Shown here: piece after piece, positions 42,696-51,995 of the stretch
Numbering within the stretch: the first letter of the stretch is position 1
Layout of the letters: each line of letters opens with the position of its first letter
NCBI GenBank assembly: GCA_025463785.1
Contig: JAODBD010000009.1
Location: 327,725 to 391,724, forward strand
From: Glaciihabitans sp.
GTDB lineage: Bacteria > Actinomycetota > Actinomycetes > Actinomycetales > Microbacteriaceae
DNA: 64,000 nucleotides
Reading direction: 5' to 3'
The notes under the pieces: generated by a model
Seen by the model: only the letters and a program-made list of their open reading frames with translations
The model's database searches: none
What the model was told of the DNA's origin: nothing
Position numbers and translations under genes: made by a program

Positions 42696-43703
42696 TCAGG
42701 AAGGCGAAGGTCCGGGCGGCGGCATTCCGAGACCACCCTGCGGGTAGGCGCCGGGCCGTTCCGGGGCGTACAGCGGCGGCTGACTCGGGTAGTACGGTTC
42801 GGCCTGCTGATACGGGGCCGGATACTGCGCCTGCCCGTAGTTCTGCGGAACCGCGCCGTAACCGCTCGACGCGGGCCTCGCGGCCTGGGAGTTCGAATTG
42901 TCCGCCCGCGCAACCGAACTGGACTGCAGCGACCACGGATCGTGCTGCGCCGGTTCCGGGCGCACCGGCTCCGCGATGCGGCTGGCCTCATCCACTTCGG
43001 TCAGTCCGACGTGAATGAGCAGCACCAGGGTCACCATGCTGACACTGACCATCAGCGGGGCCAGCAATTGCATCGGACTCACGCCCGCAGGCATGCTCGC
43101 GTGATCCATCTGATGGGCGCTCATCGACGCCATACCGGTGTAATGCATGCCGCAGACGGCCACGGCCATGATCAATGCCGCACCGAACGTCGCGAGAATC
43201 CCATTGATATTCAACGTGAACCACAGCGCCACGATCGACGCCACCACCGCGATCACCAACGACAGCGCGACCAGCCCGGCGTTGTAATCGATCATCGCGT
43301 CCGACTTCATGGCATACATGCCCGCGTAGTGCATGGCGCCCACGCCCAGTCCGGTAATGGTGCCACCGACCGCCAATTCCCAGCCGCCCCATCGGCTGGT
43401 CGCCACGACCGACAGTCCGACCCACACCACCACGATCGCCACCACCGCGCTGAGCAGCGTGATCGGCACGTTGTAGCGAATGGATGCGCCGTGGATCGAG
43501 AACCCCAGCATGGCAACAAAATGCATGACCCAGATGCCGGTGCCGCCGATGGCGACCGCCGCGGCGATCAGCCAGCCGCGGCGCCCTTCGCCGGAACGCG
43601 CACGGGCGGTGCACCGCAGCCCGAGCAGGCAGCCGGTGACGGACATGATGTAAGCCACTACGGGGGTGACCCACCCATAGGTGAAGTGGTGAATTTCCAG
43701 CAC
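42696..43703 (-). CDS. MHYT-domain integral membrane sensor protein
   Basis: This 335-residue protein has seven predicted helices with three MHYT-type motifs at the ends of paired helices: MHFVAM (near residue 60), MHYAGM (about 123) and MHYTGM (about 187). MHYT domains are proposed to bind copper and sense oxygen, CO or NO. The C-terminal 100 residues are a Pro/Gln/Tyr-rich cytosolic tail (QYPAPYQQAEPYYPSQPP) with no GGDEF or EAL output, so signalling must be through another protein. It is divergent from a carbonic anhydrase, whose substrate is also a dissolved gas. Confidence 0.9.
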   Translation of the reverse strand: MLEIHHFTYGWVTPVVAYIMSVTGCLLGLRCTARARSGEGRRGWLIAAAVAIGGTGIWVMHFVAMLGFSIHGASIRYNVPITLLSAVVAIVVVWVGLSVVATSRWGGWELAVGGTITGLGVGAMHYAGMYAMKSDAMIDYNAGLVALSLVIAVVASIVALWFTLNINGILATFGAALIMAVAVCGMHYTGMASMSAHQMDHASMPAGVSPMQLLAPLMVSVSMVTLVLLIHVGLTEVDEASRIAEPVRPEPAQHDPWSLQSSSVARADNSNSQAARPASSGYGAVPQNYGQAQYPAPYQQAEPYYPSQPPLYAPERPGAYPQGGLGMPPPGPSPS

Positions 43704-43943
43704 TCGAACTCCATTGCCAGAACAGGGATTTCGCGGATCGCGATTGCGAGCGAAGAGTACCGGTCACCTGCCGGATTGGGAAATTGAAACATCGTAGTTT
43801 CTCAAAGTTAACTGGCTGAGATTGCAGATGTGGGCAACCGTTTGAATCTCGGTGATCGCGACCGGTTTCTTCGCGCCGGGCTATGCCTACCGTGAGTCAC
43901 GGCACATATAGGGATTGACGCATACCGAGCGCAAGGGACCACT

Positions 43944-44441
43944 GTGACCGCCACCGAGCAGTACCTGCAGAACAATTCGACCTACGCGAGCACCTTCACC
44001 GGCCCGCTGCCGCTGCCGCCGTCGCAGGGTGTCGCCGTGGTCGCGTGCATGGATGCGCGGATCAATGTCTACGGGGTCCTCGGCCTCGGCGACGGTGAAG
44101 CGCACGTTATCCGCAATGCCGGCGGCGTCATCACCGCCGACGAGATCCGTTCCCTGGCGATCAGCCAGCGCCTGCTCGGCACCCGTGAGATCATCCTCAT
44201 CCACCACACCGACTGCGGCATGCTGACCTTCACCGACGACGACTTCAAAGCCGCCATTCAGCAGGACACCGGCATCAAACCGGAATGGGCCGCGGAATCT
44301 TTCACCGACCTGGAAACCGATGTCCGCCAATCCATCTCGCGCATCGTCGCCAGCCCCTACATCCCGCACAAGGATAATATCCGCGGCTTCGTCTTCGACG
44401 TGGCCACCGGCAAGCTCAACGAAGTCGTACCCGGCGCCTGA
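43944..44441 (+). CDS. Beta-class carbonic anhydrase
   Basis: This 165-residue enzyme interconverts CO2 and bicarbonate. Zinc ligands are Cys35 in ACMDAR, His88 and Cys91 in HHTDCG, with the Asp37-Arg39 dyad that controls the open active site. The length and the VIRNAGG segment fit the short actinobacterial beta-CA type (Rv1284-like). The GTG at 43944 is preceded by CAAGGGA. It converges on the 98-residue protein gene with 7 bases between the stops. The 240-base region to the divergent MHYT gene holds both promoters, but no convincing -10/-35 pair was seen. Confidence 0.95.
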   Translation: MTATEQYLQNNSTYASTFTGPLPLPPSQGVAVVACMDARINVYGVLGLGDGEAHVIRNAGGVITADEIRSLAISQRLLGTREIILIHHTDCGMLTFTDDDFKAAIQQDTGIKPEWAAESFTDLETDVRQSISRIVASPYIPHKDNIRGFVFDVATGKLNEVVPGA

Positions 44442-44448
44442 CTCCCCG

Positions 44449-44745
44449 CTACTCGGCCTGCCAATCCCGGCTGAACAACGACAGCTGCGAAGGATCGCTC
44501 TCGCCCTCACCGTAGAGGCTCCGCAAGCACCGAACACACGTGACATCCGCCCGAGTCGGCTGCAACGCATTGGGAGACCACCCCGCAACCCCGGTGTGGC
44601 ACAACAGTTCCGGCACTTCCTCGGTCCCCACCCACTGCCCGAGCCCGACCGCATGCACGGTCCGCCCGTTCCGGACAATGGCATGCACCCCGGGATCGCC
44701 GAACTTCGCCCGTGCGAACGCGGCCAGTGGAGCGATATCGGTCAT
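44449..44745 (-). CDS. 98-residue Cys-rich protein of unknown function
   Basis: No family is recognised. The protein has an N-terminal helix (LAAFARAKFG), a strand pair with HAIVRNGRTVHAVG, and three Cys/His spots that could bind zinc: LLCHTG, then CVRC. The tail is acidic and ends SQLSLFSRDWQAE. It starts 65 bases after the stop of the three-domain ADP-ribosyltransferase gene on the same strand. Its position would fit an immunity or chaperone partner, but the sequence gives no direct support, and conserved solitary homologues would argue against that. Confidence 0.7.
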   Translation of the reverse strand: MTDIAPLAAFARAKFGDPGVHAIVRNGRTVHAVGLGQWVGTEEVPELLCHTGVAGWSPNALQPTRADVTCVRCLRSLYGEGESDPSQLSLFSRDWQAE

Positions 44746-44810
44746 CCCCCGGACAATACGGATCGACTACGACACCGGAGGCTCGCCGCGTCGGAGCGGG
44801 ACTGCTCATT

Positions 44811-46724
44811 TCATCCGGCGTCGTACGGCTCGGCCGCAGCGGGCTCGGGCATGATGCGGCCGTAGATGTGCAGTACCGAATCCGGATCGAGGGTGCCCGC
44901 GGGTTCGACCGGCACTCGCTCGACGCGTTCGGGCATCCAGATGCGACCCCGCCCCAGCAGCAACTCCTGGTGGTGGGGATACATAACGTCGCCACCGAAG
45001 TACAGCGCCGGCGTTCCGGCAGGCACGCGCAGATGCAGCACCGCCTGCCCATCGAAATAGGGGTGCTCGGCGCCGATGGTGGTGGACATGAAGCCATGGT
45101 CGACCTGTGGTGTGCCGACCAGATCCTCGATCGGGGTGGTGAAGATGTGCTCGTGCACGGCCCGGGTGACCTCGACCTCGACGGGGACCGGGTCGACGGC
45201 CAGGGCGGCGTCCAGCAGCCGGATCTTCCGTGCGGTCACCGCTTTCTGGAATGCACCGGCCGCCTCGGCGGATTCGCTGCCGCGCAGCGTGCCATTGACG
45301 AGTCCGGAGCCGAAGCTGCGGTTGTAGTACTGGACCGCCCGCCGAGTCTCCGGTAGCTGTGCGCGCCGGGAATCGCGCCAGATCGTCTCGGCTGCTGTGT
45401 GATCCAGGTGGGTGGCCGCCGGGTCCGGGGCTCGGAGCTCCTGCGGCGGATATCGGCTCAGCAGGTCGAAACGCCGCTGCTTCAGCGCGAATTCGAGTTG
45501 GTGGGAGATGTCCGGCGGCAGCCGCGCGGCCTGTACCTCCGCGTGGATATCCGGCTCGGTAATGCGGGCGATGCGCTGCACCGAGCCGCGGATCTCCGCG
45601 TCCGTACAGCCCGCGAAGACCTGCGCCGCTTGCGGATTCAGGGCCGTATCGCGCATCGAGCCGATCTCGTCGACCCGGGCGCCGAACAGTTCGCCCTTCA
45701 CCTGACCTTGCCCCCGGAACAGCAGTGCGCCGCCCTGATCGATTCGGATGGGAGCGCCATCGTCGGCGCGCAGGACCACGTTTCCGTAGGAGCGGCCGAC
45801 GACATCCCAGTTCGCCAACCAGGCATCTGCTGCGAAATCCGCTCGTAGCGGGGTGATTACGCGCGGGTCGTCCAGATGCGCCGCCAGCTGCTGCGCTCCG
45901 TCGACGAACGTCGACGCGATACCGAGCCGCCCTGCACCGAGCCGGTCGTCCAGCACGACGACCATATTCTCGGCCACCGGCACACCGGCGCGCCGGTACA
46001 GCCGATTGGCCAGCGCCTCGACCTTCGCGTGCACCTCGGAATCGGCCGCCTTGACATACATCACCGTGCCGTCCGGGGTCCGGAACACCCCGCCGGGTGT
46101 GGCGTTACGGGCCGCGCCTATCTGCTCCCAATCGGTCATCGCGGTGGTCTCGGGCACCGGCTCACGGTCCCGGAAGGCGGCCGCGAACAGTCCGTCGGCT
46201 CGTCCCTCGGCCTCGCGAAATGCGGTGTGTACCTGATCATCCGGCGCCCAAACGGGGTGTACCGAGTCCGGCACCGCAGGGTGGGGCACGGACACCCATG
46301 CCACCGCCGCGGACCGGTCCTGCGACACCATCGGCGGGTGCGACCGGGTCAGTTCGGGTTCGACGCCCAAGGTGTCGTGCAGGTACCGCAGGGTCGCCGA
46401 GTCCAGCGGCTCACCGGGCGCTACCGGAACCTGCGGGATCGTCGCATAGCGGTCATCGCCCTTGGTCAGCAGGAGCATGCCGGGATCATCGCGATCCTCG
46501 ATCAGCAGGTGAACATACGCAGGCCCCGCGGCACGGGACACGTCTTCGGAATTCTCGCCCGGCGGTCGACCATCCGCGTGCCCGGTTCGCTCGACATCAT
46601 GCGCCGGCATCGCGATTTTGCCGTCGGTCCGCTCGAACTCACCGACAGCCCCCCGAATTTCCTCACCCGATCTCAGGAGGGAACCGGCATGCACACCCGC
46701 CACCTCACGCACAACCTCGACCAT
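44811..46724 (-). CDS. Three-domain protein: Nudix-like, HipA/PI-kinase-like and ADP-ribosyltransferase
   Basis: This 637-residue protein combines three folds. Residues about 66-165 resemble a Nudix fold, but the box is degenerate: APGEPLDSATLRYLHDTLGV keeps E-x7-R and G-V yet lacks the REx2EE glutamates. Residues about 205-425 resemble a HipA/PI-kinase-like kinase with Lys225 (MYVK), Glu236 on the next helix, Asp307 (NWD), Asn315 and Asp329 (IDQGG). Residues about 440-625 match C3/VIP2-type ADP-ribosyltransferases: Arg521, Ser547-Thr-Thr549 and Glu587; the first residue of the ExE motif is His585. No signal peptide is seen. The start is uncertain (46724 or 46610). An effector or toxin role is inference. 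Confidence 0.82.
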   Translation of the reverse strand: MVEVVREVAGVHAGSLLRSGEEIRGAVGEFERTDGKIAMPAHDVERTGHADGRPPGENSEDVSRAAGPAYVHLLIEDRDDPGMLLLTKGDDRYATIPQVPVAPGEPLDSATLRYLHDTLGVEPELTRSHPPMVSQDRSAAVAWVSVPHPAVPDSVHPVWAPDDQVHTAFREAEGRADGLFAAAFRDREPVPETTAMTDWEQIGAARNATPGGVFRTPDGTVMYVKAADSEVHAKVEALANRLYRRAGVPVAENMVVVLDDRLGAGRLGIASTFVDGAQQLAAHLDDPRVITPLRADFAADAWLANWDVVGRSYGNVVLRADDGAPIRIDQGGALLFRGQGQVKGELFGARVDEIGSMRDTALNPQAAQVFAGCTDAEIRGSVQRIARITEPDIHAEVQAARLPPDISHQLEFALKQRRFDLLSRYPPQELRAPDPAATHLDHTAAETIWRDSRRAQLPETRRAVQYYNRSFGSGLVNGTLRGSESAEAAGAFQKAVTARKIRLLDAALAVDPVPVEVEVTRAVHEHIFTTPIEDLVGTPQVDHGFMSTTIGAEHPYFDGQAVLHLRVPAGTPALYFGGDVMYPHHQELLLGRGRIWMPERVERVPVEPAGTLDPDSVLHIYGRIMPEPAAAEPYDAG

Positions 46725-46830
46725 CCGCAGGAGCAATGCGTCGCGTAAAGGGACAGCTGTATGACTTGACTGTGTCGCCGGACTTACGTTCCACACGCAG
46801 GGCCAATTCCCGGGAGGACAGGAGCGCGGC

Positions 46831-46870
46831 GAGATCGATCGAGCGATCTCACCCCATCTCAAGATCTTGA
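46831..46870. promoter_or_regulatory. Two adjacent palindromes upstream of the ADP-ribosyltransferase gene
   Basis: GAGATCG (46831-46837) and CGATCTC (46844-46850) form a 7-base inverted repeat with a 6-base spacer. Nine bases further, TCAAGATCTTGA (46859-46870) is a perfect 12-base palindrome. Both lie between the sigA terminator and the fusion gene, in the place where its promoter must be. They could be regulator sites; a -10/-35 pair is not evident. Confidence 0.4.
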
Positions 46871-46903
46871 CTGAGAGCTTCGTGCTTGTCACGAAATATG
46901 AGG

Positions 46904-46935
46904 AAGGCCCCCAAAGCAGCAGCTCAGGGGGCCTT
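46904..46935 (-). terminator. Intrinsic terminator of sigA
   Basis: AAGGCCCCC (46904-46912) pairs with GGGGGCCTT (46927-46935) around a 14-base loop, 13 bases after the sigA stop. It insulates sigA from the minus-strand fusion gene that follows. Confidence 0.75.
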
Positions 46936-46948
46936 TCTCAAAAGCAAC

Positions 46949-48328
<1,380 letters not shown>

Positions 48329-48455
48329 GTACGCCCTTTCGTGACGGTCTCGTGCGGCGTCACGCCAGAGTGGTGATCCGGCGGAGCGGTCTGTAGGGGG
48401 GTAACCGGCGCTGGTGCCGGGTTGTTTTCACCGGCGCACCGCCGGAGCTTCTTCC

Positions 48456-48461
48456 ATTGTA
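48456..48461 (-). promoter_or_regulatory. Candidate sigA promoter -10
   Basis: On the minus strand TACAAT lies about 128 bases before the sigA start, next to the ppgK stop. No good -35 hexamer stands 17 bases before it. It would give a leader of about 120 bases. Confidence 0.3.
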
Positions 48462-48479
48462 ACGATCGAACCAGCGTAC

Positions 48480-49238
48480 TTATGGCGCGATACCGGCAGA
48501 CACGGCCATTGCCGCTCCCACGATGCCCGCGGTGTTCCTCAAATCGGCCGCGACGACGGGGGTCCTGTTGGTCAGCAAGGGAATCCATTCAGCATAGTCG
48601 CGACTGATGCCGCCACCCGCCACGAACACCTTCGGCCAGAACAGATTCTCCAGCGTGACCAGCACCTTACTGACCTCGGCCGCCCATTCGGCGTAGGTCA
48701 GGCCGTCGCGATCCTTGATCGACGCGGCGGCCCGGTGCTCGGCCTCCTGGCCACCCACCTCGAGGTGCCCGAGTTCGCTGTTGGGCATGAGTACGCCGTT
48801 GTACATCACGGCCGATCCGATGCCGGTGCCGAACGTGAGCAGCATTACCAGACCGTCGAGATCCTTTGCCGCGCCGTAGCGGTCCTCCGCCATGCCCGCG
48901 GCGTCGGCATCGTTGAGCACGGTCACCTCACGACCGCCGAGGGCCTGTGCGAAAAGTGCGCGGGCATCAGTGCCGATCCAGGATTTGTCGATATTGGCCG
49001 CGGTACGCACGACACCACCGATGATCACGCTCGGCATGGTGATGCCGACCGGGCCGTCCCAACCGGCCTGGGCGACCACCTTCGCGACGGTCTCCGCGAC
49101 CGCGCTCGGCGTGGCCGGATGCGGTGTCGCCACCTTGATGCGCTCCTGAACCAGCTCACCGGTGGCCAGATCGACCGCAGCGCCCTTGACACCGCTACCG
49201 CCGATATCGATCCCGAACCCGTGCCCCCGAGCGGACAT
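48480..49238 (-). CDS. ppgK: Polyphosphate glucokinase
   Basis: This 252-residue ROK-family kinase phosphorylates glucose with polyphosphate or ATP. Visible motifs are phosphate 1 [11 protein letters not shown], the sugar-binding NDADAAG with the catalytic Asp, phosphate 2 [10 protein letters not shown], and ELGHLEVGG, all standard for mycobacterial PPGK. Start at 49238 has GAGGAG 5 bases upstream; the frame stays open further but overlaps the divergent suhB gene. It lies just upstream of sigA, as in M. tuberculosis (Rv2702-Rv2703). Confidence 0.96.
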   Translation of the reverse strand: MSARGHGFGIDIGGSGVKGAAVDLATGELVQERIKVATPHPATPSAVAETVAKVVAQAGWDGPVGITMPSVIIGGVVRTAANIDKSWIGTDARALFAQALGGREVTVLNDADAAGMAEDRYGAAKDLDGLVMLLTFGTGIGSAVMYNGVLMPNSELGHLEVGGQEAEHRAAASIKDRDGLTYAEWAAEVSKVLVTLENLFWPKVFVAGGGISRDYAEWIPLLTNRTPVVAADLRNTAGIVGAAMAVSAGIAP

Positions 49239-49307
49239 GACAACTCCTCGTTCTCCCAGTGATGTGCCCGACAAGCCTAATGCGAGGTGTGCCGGATCTG
49301 TGCTGCG

Positions 49308-50222
49308 ATGGTCCTCGTGCCGGAATCCGATTTCACCTCCACCGCATCGAACACCACCCTGACCTCCGACGGGACCGACATCGCCGAACTCCGGCGCGTG
49401 GCGGTACATCTGGCCGAAACCGCCGCCGCACATGTGCGGGCGCGCCGCCCACAGGTCTTCGGGCCGGGCGCCACCGCGGACGACGCCGTGCAATCCAAGA
49501 GCACCCCCACCGACCCTGTGACCATCGTCGATACCGAGACCGAGGCGCTGGTCCGCAAGCTGGTCGCCGAACTACGCCCGGGCGACCTCGTCCTCGGCGA
49601 GGAGGACGGCGGCACCCTCGCCGACGATCCGGACGCCGTGCAGTGGGTGGTCGATCCGATCGACGGCACCGTCAATTTCGTCTACGGCATCCCCGCCTAC
49701 TCGGTATCGGTGGCGGCCGTGCGCGGCGGGCGGTCGGTCGCCGGAGCCGTGGCGGACGTGGTGGCCGGGGCGACCTACAGCGCCGGGTTCGGCCTGGGTG
49801 CGCACCGGACTCCGCTTGGCGGCGAACCGATTCCGCTGCGCTGCAATCCGGTCGAATCGGTGTCGATGGCCTTGATCGCCACCGGTTTCGCCTATGCCCC
49901 CAAACGCCGCGCCCGGCAGGGCGAATTGATCGCGGAATTGTTGCCACAGATTCGCGACATCCGCCGCCTCGGCTCGGCAGCGCTCGATCTGTGCATGGTG
50001 GCCGAGGGCCGCGTGGACGCCCACTTCGAGCACGGCCTGAACCTGTGGGATTGGGCCGCGGGCGCCCTCATCGCCGCCGAGGCGGGCGCGCGGCTGACCC
50101 TGCCGGCGCCGACGACGTCCGGTTCGGCGGGAGAATTGGTGGTGGCCGCCGCACCCGGAATCGCCGACGAACTGAACGGTCTACTCGAGCGAATCGGTGT
50201 CACCACCCCTATCCCGGAGTGA
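49308..50222 (+). CDS. suhB: Inositol monophosphatase family protein
   Basis: This 304-residue Mg2+-dependent phosphatase has the metal motifs GEEDGG, the [12 protein letters not shown] segment (DPIDGT) and [17 protein letters not shown] near the C-terminus (WDWAAG). In Mycobacteriales it supplies myo-inositol for phosphatidylinositol and mycothiol. Synteny matches Rv2701c. Start is uncertain: ATG at 49308, GTG at 49317 or an internal start, since the first 20-30 residues are not conserved. It is divergent from ppgK and convergent with cei. Confidence 0.93.
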   Translation: MVLVPESDFTSTASNTTLTSDGTDIAELRRVAVHLAETAAAHVRARRPQVFGPGATADDAVQSKSTPTDPVTIVDTETEALVRKLVAELRPGDLVLGEEDGGTLADDPDAVQWVVDPIDGTVNFVYGIPAYSVSVAAVRGGRSVAGAVADVVAGATYSAGFGLGAHRTPLGGEPIPLRCNPVESVSMALIATGFAYAPKRRARQGELIAELLPQIRDIRRLGSAALDLCMVAEGRVDAHFEHGLNLWDWAAGALIAAEAGARLTLPAPTTSGSAGELVVAAAPGIADELNGLLERIGVTTPIPE

Positions 50223-50260
50223 TGACAGCGGGCTAGACACGTCAGAGGGTCCAGAGAGGT

Positions 50261-50290
50261 ATCGCCGCGCCCTATGGAGGGCGCGGCGAT
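50261..50290 (+). terminator. Strong hairpin after suhB
   Basis: A perfect 13-base stem (ATCGCCGCGCCCT at 50261-50273 with its complement at 50278-50290) and a 4-base loop lie 38 bases after the suhB stop. No T-run follows. It is the most stable simple hairpin in the window. Confidence 0.75.
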
Positions 50291-50319
50291 ATGGACAAAT
50301 CAAGCGACACAGCGCTATT

Positions 50320-50412
50320 GGTTCGTGGCCGTCTCGTTCTGGACTGAGTGGAGCGGGGGAGCGAAGCGGAGGAGCGGAGGGAGGGAAGAACGAGACATCA
50401 GGGCCACGAACC
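50320..50412. repeat. Long imperfect inverted repeat
   Basis: Left arm GGTTCGTGGCC (50320-50330) plus GTCTCGTTCT (50331-50340) pairs with AGAACGAGAC (50387-50396) plus GGCCACGAACC (50402-50412). The only interruption is a 5-base bulge (50397-50401). The 46-base loop is purine-rich. It could fold as a 21-bp stem or be a small mobile-element remnant. No coding frame uses it. Confidence 0.75.
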
Positions 50413-50413
50413 C

Positions 50414-50512
50414 GCCGGAGCGGAGCGGAGGCAAATTAGGCACAGCACCCCGCCGGAGCGGAGCGGAGGCAAATTAGGCACAGCACCCCGCCGGAGCGGA
50501 GCGGAGGCAAAT
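50414..50512. repeat. 38-bp direct tandem repeat, 2.6 copies
   Basis: Two perfect 38-base units (50414-50451 and 50452-50489) and a 23-base partial third (50490-50512) start with GCCGGAGCGGAGCGGAGGC. They begin right after the long inverted repeat and end 4 bases before the cei stop codon. Copies are identical, which suggests recent expansion. Confidence 0.9.
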
Positions 50513-50516
50513 GGAT

Positions 50517-51200
50517 TCAGCACTTCGAGTGCCTCGCGGCGTCGAGCAGCTTGGGATCGATGGCGGGAGCGCTGCCGGGCGCCGGATTCTTCAGCGACTT
50601 CAGCACCTCCTCGGCATCGGTCCCCAGCTGGATATCACGGAACAGCGAGCCGAGCACCATATCCACGGTGTCGTCGGTGCGCTGATCCTCGATGAGCTCG
50701 GCGCACGGCGTGACCAATTGCACGGCCGCCGCGGCGGGCCGCCCGTTCACGCCGAAGCGGATCTGGCCGGTGCACTCCAGATCGCCGTTGACGTAGACCG
50801 GGTCATTGCCCACCTGAACGTCCGGTGCGCTGGCAAAGCCGAGATCGCCGAGCTCGGAGGCAACGTGCGCTGCCTGCCCGCGCTGGCCGTTGGCATTGAA
50901 CACGCGCACTTTTGCCTGGGCGAGCGCCACTGGTTCGACGTCGCGCAGTCTGGAGGGTGATACGCGCTGCCCCAGCGGCGCCGGCGCGGGCGCCGAGGTG
51001 CTGGAGGCGGGACTGGGCGAATTGCACGCCATTGCGCCGGGATCGGCCTCGGTCGTCGTCAGTGCGCGAAACCACACACCGACGCAGATCACGGCGATGA
51101 CGGCCACCATGGCTGCCCACGGCTCCCAGCGTCGCCGAATGAAGGGCCGCCCCTTGGGGTCGGTCGGTCTGCCTTGGGTGATCAGTGAAACCACGGACAC
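50517..51200 (-). CDS. cei: Cell-envelope integrity protein with LytR_C domain
   Basis: This 227-residue membrane-anchored protein has a cytoplasmic RRRWEPW segment, one transmembrane helix (about residues 28-46), a Ser/Pro/Ala linker and an extracellular LytR_C domain (KVRVFNANGQRGQAAHVASEL and the VYVNGDLEC region). It corresponds to Rv2700 (Cei), needed for envelope integrity and virulence in M. tuberculosis. Three Cys residues in the extracellular part may form disulfides. GTG start at 51200. Its 3' end abuts a 38-bp repeat array. Confidence 0.9.
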   Translation of the reverse strand: MSVVSLITQGRPTDPKGRPFIRRRWEPWAAMVAVIAVICVGVWFRALTTTEADPGAMACNSPSPASSTSAPAPAPLGQRVSPSRLRDVEPVALAQAKVRVFNANGQRGQAAHVASELGDLGFASAPDVQVGNDPVYVNGDLECTGQIRFGVNGRPAAAAVQLVTPCAELIEDQRTDDTVDMVLGSLFRDIQLGTDAEEVLKSLKNPAPGSAPAIDPKLLDAARHSKC

Positions 51201-51613
51201 ACTCTACGAAAACCTGAGACATGTTGCGTGCAAGGTCTCGGTAAGTCCACCGATGAGGTCTCGGTTACCACCTCGGAGGTCTCGTTGGGTGCCCTGATCG
51301 GTGACGATTGCCCGTCATTTTCGAATCACGCGTGTTTTGATTGCGACTTTTGCCGTGGGGTCCGCTATTGTCTGGCGGCCGCGATCGTATCGCCCGGGTT
51401 GAATCGGGGGTTCGATTTCGGGAACAACAAGGGCTTGTCCTGCGTTGACCGAGCGCGATCAGGTACGGACCAGGAGTATCCGGCCAGGTCGGTGACTGGT
51501 GTACACGTGACGTACACCACGGGCGGGGCGGCTATCCCGGTCCGATTCCTGCGGGAATCGGGACGGAACCAGCCGGTCCGGGATATACGGAGTAAGGACG
51601 AGGGGAAGACGAC
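51201..51613 (+). promoter_or_regulatory. Divergent promoter region and structured leader of the DUF4193 gene
   Basis: These 413 bases hold no supportable gene. A weak promoter TTGCGA (51341-51346) and TATTGT (51366-51371, 19-base spacer) faces right. Downstream are three inverted repeats: TGGTGTAC (51497-51504) with GTACACCA (51512-51519); CCGATTCC (51542-51549) with GGAATCGG (51554-51561); and an outer pair TATCCCGG (51533-51540) with CCGGGATA (51578-51585) that encloses the second. The ribosome site AGGGGAAG is at 51601-51608. The nested stems could form a regulatory RNA leader. Confidence 0.5.
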
Positions 51614-51916
51614 ATGGCAACCGACTATGACGCACCACGGCGCAGTGAAACCGACGAAGTTTCGGAGGACTCGCTCGAGGAGCTGAAGGCTCGTCGCAAC
51701 GAGGCCGCGTCCGCCGTCGTGGATATCGACGAATCCGATACCGCGGAGTCGTTCGAGCTTCCCGGCGCGGATCTTTCGGAGGAGGTGCTCTCGGTTCGGG
51801 TCATCCCGAAGCAGGCCGACGAGTTCACCTGCTCCAGCTGCTTCCTGGTGCACCACCGCAGCCGGCTCGCCAGCGAAGCTAGCGGGCAGCTGATTTGTAT
51901 GGACTGCGCGGCCTGA
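51614..51916 (+). CDS. DUF4193 small zinc-ribbon protein
   Basis: This 100-residue protein has an acidic, disordered N-terminal half and a C-terminal treble-clef-like region with FTCSSCFLVHHRSRLA and ICMDCAA, giving two CxxC knuckles. It is the homologue of Rv2699c and is conserved and highly expressed in Actinobacteria, with no known function. The ATG at 51614 has AGGGGAAG six bases before it. The leader upstream is unusually long and can fold into nested hairpins. Confidence 0.93.
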   Translation: MATDYDAPRRSETDEVSEDSLEELKARRNEAASAVVDIDESDTAESFELPGADLSEEVLSVRVIPKQADEFTCSSCFLVHHRSRLASEASGQLICMDCAA

Positions 51917-51995
51917 TCCAGGCCGTTCAGCCCGCAGGAAAATATCCGTCAGCCCGCGCTCGGTACTCCGAGCGCGGCAAGGATCGCTCGGGCCG

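Noticed and set aside
50414..50512. CRISPR-like array
   Set aside because: The 38-base units are directly adjacent without unique spacers, so this is a simple tandem repeat.
51228..51686. 152-codon frame on the plus strand before and into the DUF4193 gene
   Set aside because: It overlaps DUF4193 in another frame and runs through the hairpin-rich leader; composition is not protein-like.
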